Shown: positions 62,295 to 64,000 of the stretch, piece after piece
How the letters are laid out: the number at the start of each line of letters is the position of its first letter
Numbering within the stretch: the stretch's first letter is position 1
Assembly (NCBI RefSeq): GCF_024793945.1
Contig: NZ_JANUSD010000008.1
Location: 186,001-250,000 of the forward strand
From: Emticicia fluvialis
GTDB taxonomy: Bacteria > Bacteroidota > Bacteroidia > Cytophagales > Spirosomataceae
DNA: 64,000 nucleotides
Direction: 5' to 3'
Notes under the pieces: model-generated
Told to the model about the DNA's origin: nothing
Database searches by the model: none
The model's input: only the letters and a program-made list of their open reading frames with translations
Translations under genes and position numbers: made by a program

Positions 62295-63026
62295 TTACAG
62301 ACGAATACCAAACATAATAGTGTTGCCGTTTACAGGGTTGTTATCTTTGAACACCGGGGTCATTTGATAGCGGGCAAAAAGTGTAAAGTTCTTGTGTCCT
62401 AACTCTGCTGCCAGCCCATAGTGAAACTTGTTCATGTTAAATGCGCTGTGGTCACGTTTGGTGCCGTTTTCGCCTTTAATTTTGGTGTAGCTGTTTATTC
62501 TGGCTCCGCCATAAGCACCCAGGCCTAGTATCCATTTGCTTTCTTTAAAGCCAAATTGCAACATTAAAGGCACATTGAAACTGGTAACTACAAGTTTAGA
62601 TTTGTCTAATTGGTCTTTCACTTCTACAAAATCTGCTCCGGTAGCCTGATTCTTCAATGTAATATTGTCTTTAAACATATAGTTATTCCAGGCAAACTCA
62701 AATCCGGTTCCCATGGCCACATCAACTTTGTTGCCTGTAATAAGCCGATGGTTTTTCTTCCAGTTAAGTGCCACATAACGTGAGTTCCAGTTGTCAAGTT
62801 CTGGCGTTTTATCATTGTCGAAAGTGTTCAAACCCAGGTATAAACCAAAATCTCTTCTTGAAAACATATTCCGGCTTTTGCGTTCGGTGCGTTCTTCTTT
62901 ATAGCTTTTGCTGTTATAGTTTCTATTGTCAGAGTCGAAGTGGTCTTCTTCATCCTGGGCCATTACACTTACGTGGGCTGTCATGGCAATTGCTAAAGCG
63001 GCGATGGTTGTTATAAGCGTTTTCAT
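62295..63026 (-). CDS. Outer-membrane beta-barrel protein
   Basis: A 243-residue protein with a signal peptide (MKTLITTIAALAIAMTAHVSVMAQ) and a barrel region beginning at FGLYLGLNTF and ending in NTIMFGIRL, typical for PorT/OmpW-like or outer-membrane beta-barrel family proteins of Bacteroidota. A Lys/Arg/Ser-rich stretch (residues 35-55) follows the signal. Function is unknown. It converges with the gene on the left. Confidence 0.85.
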   Translation of the reverse strand: MKTLITTIAALAIAMTAHVSVMAQDEEDHFDSDNRNYNSKSYKEERTERKSRNMFSRRDFGLYLGLNTFDNDKTPELDNWNSRYVALNWKKNHRLITGNKVDVAMGTGFEFAWNNYMFKDNITLKNQATGADFVEVKDQLDKSKLVVTSFNVPLMLQFGFKESKWILGLGAYGGARINSYTKIKGENGTKRDHSAFNMNKFHYGLAAELGHKNFTLFARYQMTPVFKDNNPVNGNTIMFGIRL

Positions 63027-63244
63027 AATAGTAATAATTAATAATGGTGTAATCTGATATATTTAAAAAAACTGCCGCGGAGTTTTTAAAAAGACTTTTT
63101 TTGTTGCATTTCATAAACAAGATGCAGAAAGCAAACACCGGGGTTGCGTAGAGGTAAAAAAAAATTTGAGGCAATGACAAACGGCAGTAACTGCCCTGTC
63201 AGCGGTTTGGCAGGTAGATGATTCTTAAAAGTAAAAAATATGAT

Positions 63245-64000
63245 TTACACAAAATTGACCTCGGCTTGCAGTTGGATGCCGAATTGCTCAAGAACAGATT
63301 GTTGTATTTTCTGAGAAAGTTCCTTTATCTCGTTCCCTTTTCCGCCGCCATAATTCACCAGCACAAGTGCTTGCTTGGTGTGTACACCCACCTGTCCGAA
63401 TCGCTGGCCTTTCCAGCCGGCCTGTTCAATCAACCACCCTGCCGGTACTTTTACGGTATTTTCATTTACCGGATAAGAGGGTACAGACGGAAACCTCTCT
63501 TTCAGTAAATCAAATTGTGCTTTGGGTATTTCAGGATTTTTGAAGAAACTTCCTGCATTACCTATTTCGGCAGGGTTAGGTAATTTACTCTGGCGGATAC
63601 TGATAACCGCCTCACTGATGGCCTTGATGCTCAGCGTCTCCACGTTCATAGCAGCCAGTGTTTCCTGAATGGCTCCATAAGCTACCTGAAAAACAGGAGC
63701 TTTACACAGTTTAAAGGTTACATTTATAATGACATACCTGCCTTTGGCTTCATGCTTAAAAATGCTCTCCCGGTAGCCAAAGCGGCATTCTTCTTTTGTA
63801 AAAGTTTTTATGTTACCTGTTTTTATTTCAATTGCTTCCAGGCTCTCAAACACTTCTTTAATCTCAACCCCATAAGCGCCTATGTTCTGCATAGGGGCAG
63901 CGCCTACTGTACCGGGTATTAGCGACAGGTTTTCTACACCTGCATATTCATTATTGACACAGTACATCACCAGGTCATGCCATACTTCTCCGGCACCTGC
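63245..64000 (-). CDS. murB: UDP-N-acetylmuramate dehydrogenase (5' end outside window)
   Basis: The frame is open through the right edge, so the N-terminal FAD-binding part is incomplete. The visible part begins AGAGEVWHDLVMYCVNNEYAG and shows IPGTVGAAPMQNIGAYGVE, FGYRESIFK and the proton-donor Ser in GNAGSFFKNPEIP. It reduces UDP-GlcNAc enolpyruvate to UDP-MurNAc with NADPH, an essential peptidoglycan step. Internal Met/GTG codons near 63970 are not the real start. Confidence 0.95.
   Translation of the reverse strand, partial: AGAGEVWHDLVMYCVNNEYAGVENLSLIPGTVGAAPMQNIGAYGVEIKEVFESLEAIEIKTGNIKTFTKEECRFGYRESIFKHEAKGRYVIINVTFKLCKAPVFQVAYGAIQETLAAMNVETLSIKAISEAVISIRQSKLPNPAEIGNAGSFFKNPEIPKAQFDLLKERFPSVPSYPVNENTVKVPAGWLIEQAGWKGQRFGQVGVHTKQALVLVNYGGGKGNEIKELSQKIQQSVLEQFGIQLQAEVNFV

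Overview
The window looks like a chromosomal segment of a free-living Bacteroidota bacterium, most likely of the Cytophagales type. The evidence is several TTG-N19-TAnnTTTG promoters (the Bacteroidota primary sigma signature), a secreted protein of the type IX secretion kind, LytTR/LytS signalling, a PD40-OmpA envelope protein, a PVC-type cytochrome lipoprotein and frequent TTG/GTG starts. I cannot name the genus from sequence alone.

Layout. 1-4.3 kb: the 5' part of a large secreted Ig-repeat protein, an ankyrin protein, and a zinc alcohol dehydrogenase. 4.5-11.0 kb: a complete six-gene eboABCDEF operon on the minus strand, the best-defined specialised metabolic system here, just downstream of a tRNA-Lys(CTT) gene. 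A partial second copy of that tRNA carries a 28-bp insert. 11.5-14 kb: a small membrane protein, an aldo/keto reductase and a TauE/SafE permease. 14-15.4 kb: an IS3/IS150-type insertion sequence whose orfB has an in-frame nonsense codon. 15.4-22 kb: a fatty-acid/translation cluster, yceD(DUF177)-rpmF-plsX-fabH-(outer-membrane protein)-efp-accB-accC. 22-34 kb: housekeeping and envelope genes (PAP2 phosphatase, rsgA, heptose kinase-like, OmpA/PD40, purU, ruvX, mazG, redoxin, DinB, TetR, metallophosphoesterase, glycosyltransferase, TerC).

34.9-35.7 kb: a REP-associated tyrosine transposase (RAYT) enclosed by inverted REP palindromes that also supply the stop codons of both neighbouring genes. 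35.7-39.6 kb: a 1301-residue Upf1-like helicase. 39.9-54 kb: M16 peptidase, TetR regulator, PQQ-type sugar dehydrogenase, DUF4932-like protein, LytTR/histidine kinase pair, small membrane protein, PVC-type cytochrome lipoprotein, HpcH aldolase, smpB. 54-54.9 kb is AT-rich with one strong terminator. 54.9-61.2 kb: hflX, two tandem REPINs, a second RAYT with a different REP family, rnr, acyl-CoA dehydrogenase. 61.2-64 kb: DoxX-like protein, a small unknown protein, an outer-membrane barrel and the 3' part of murB.

The most noteworthy items are the intact ebo operon, the two RAYTs each next to its own REP family (one forming an 817-bp unit with perfect terminal inverted repeats), and the tRNA-Lys fragment with an insert exactly at the stem/loop junction. 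No CRISPR array, rRNA or prophage was seen.
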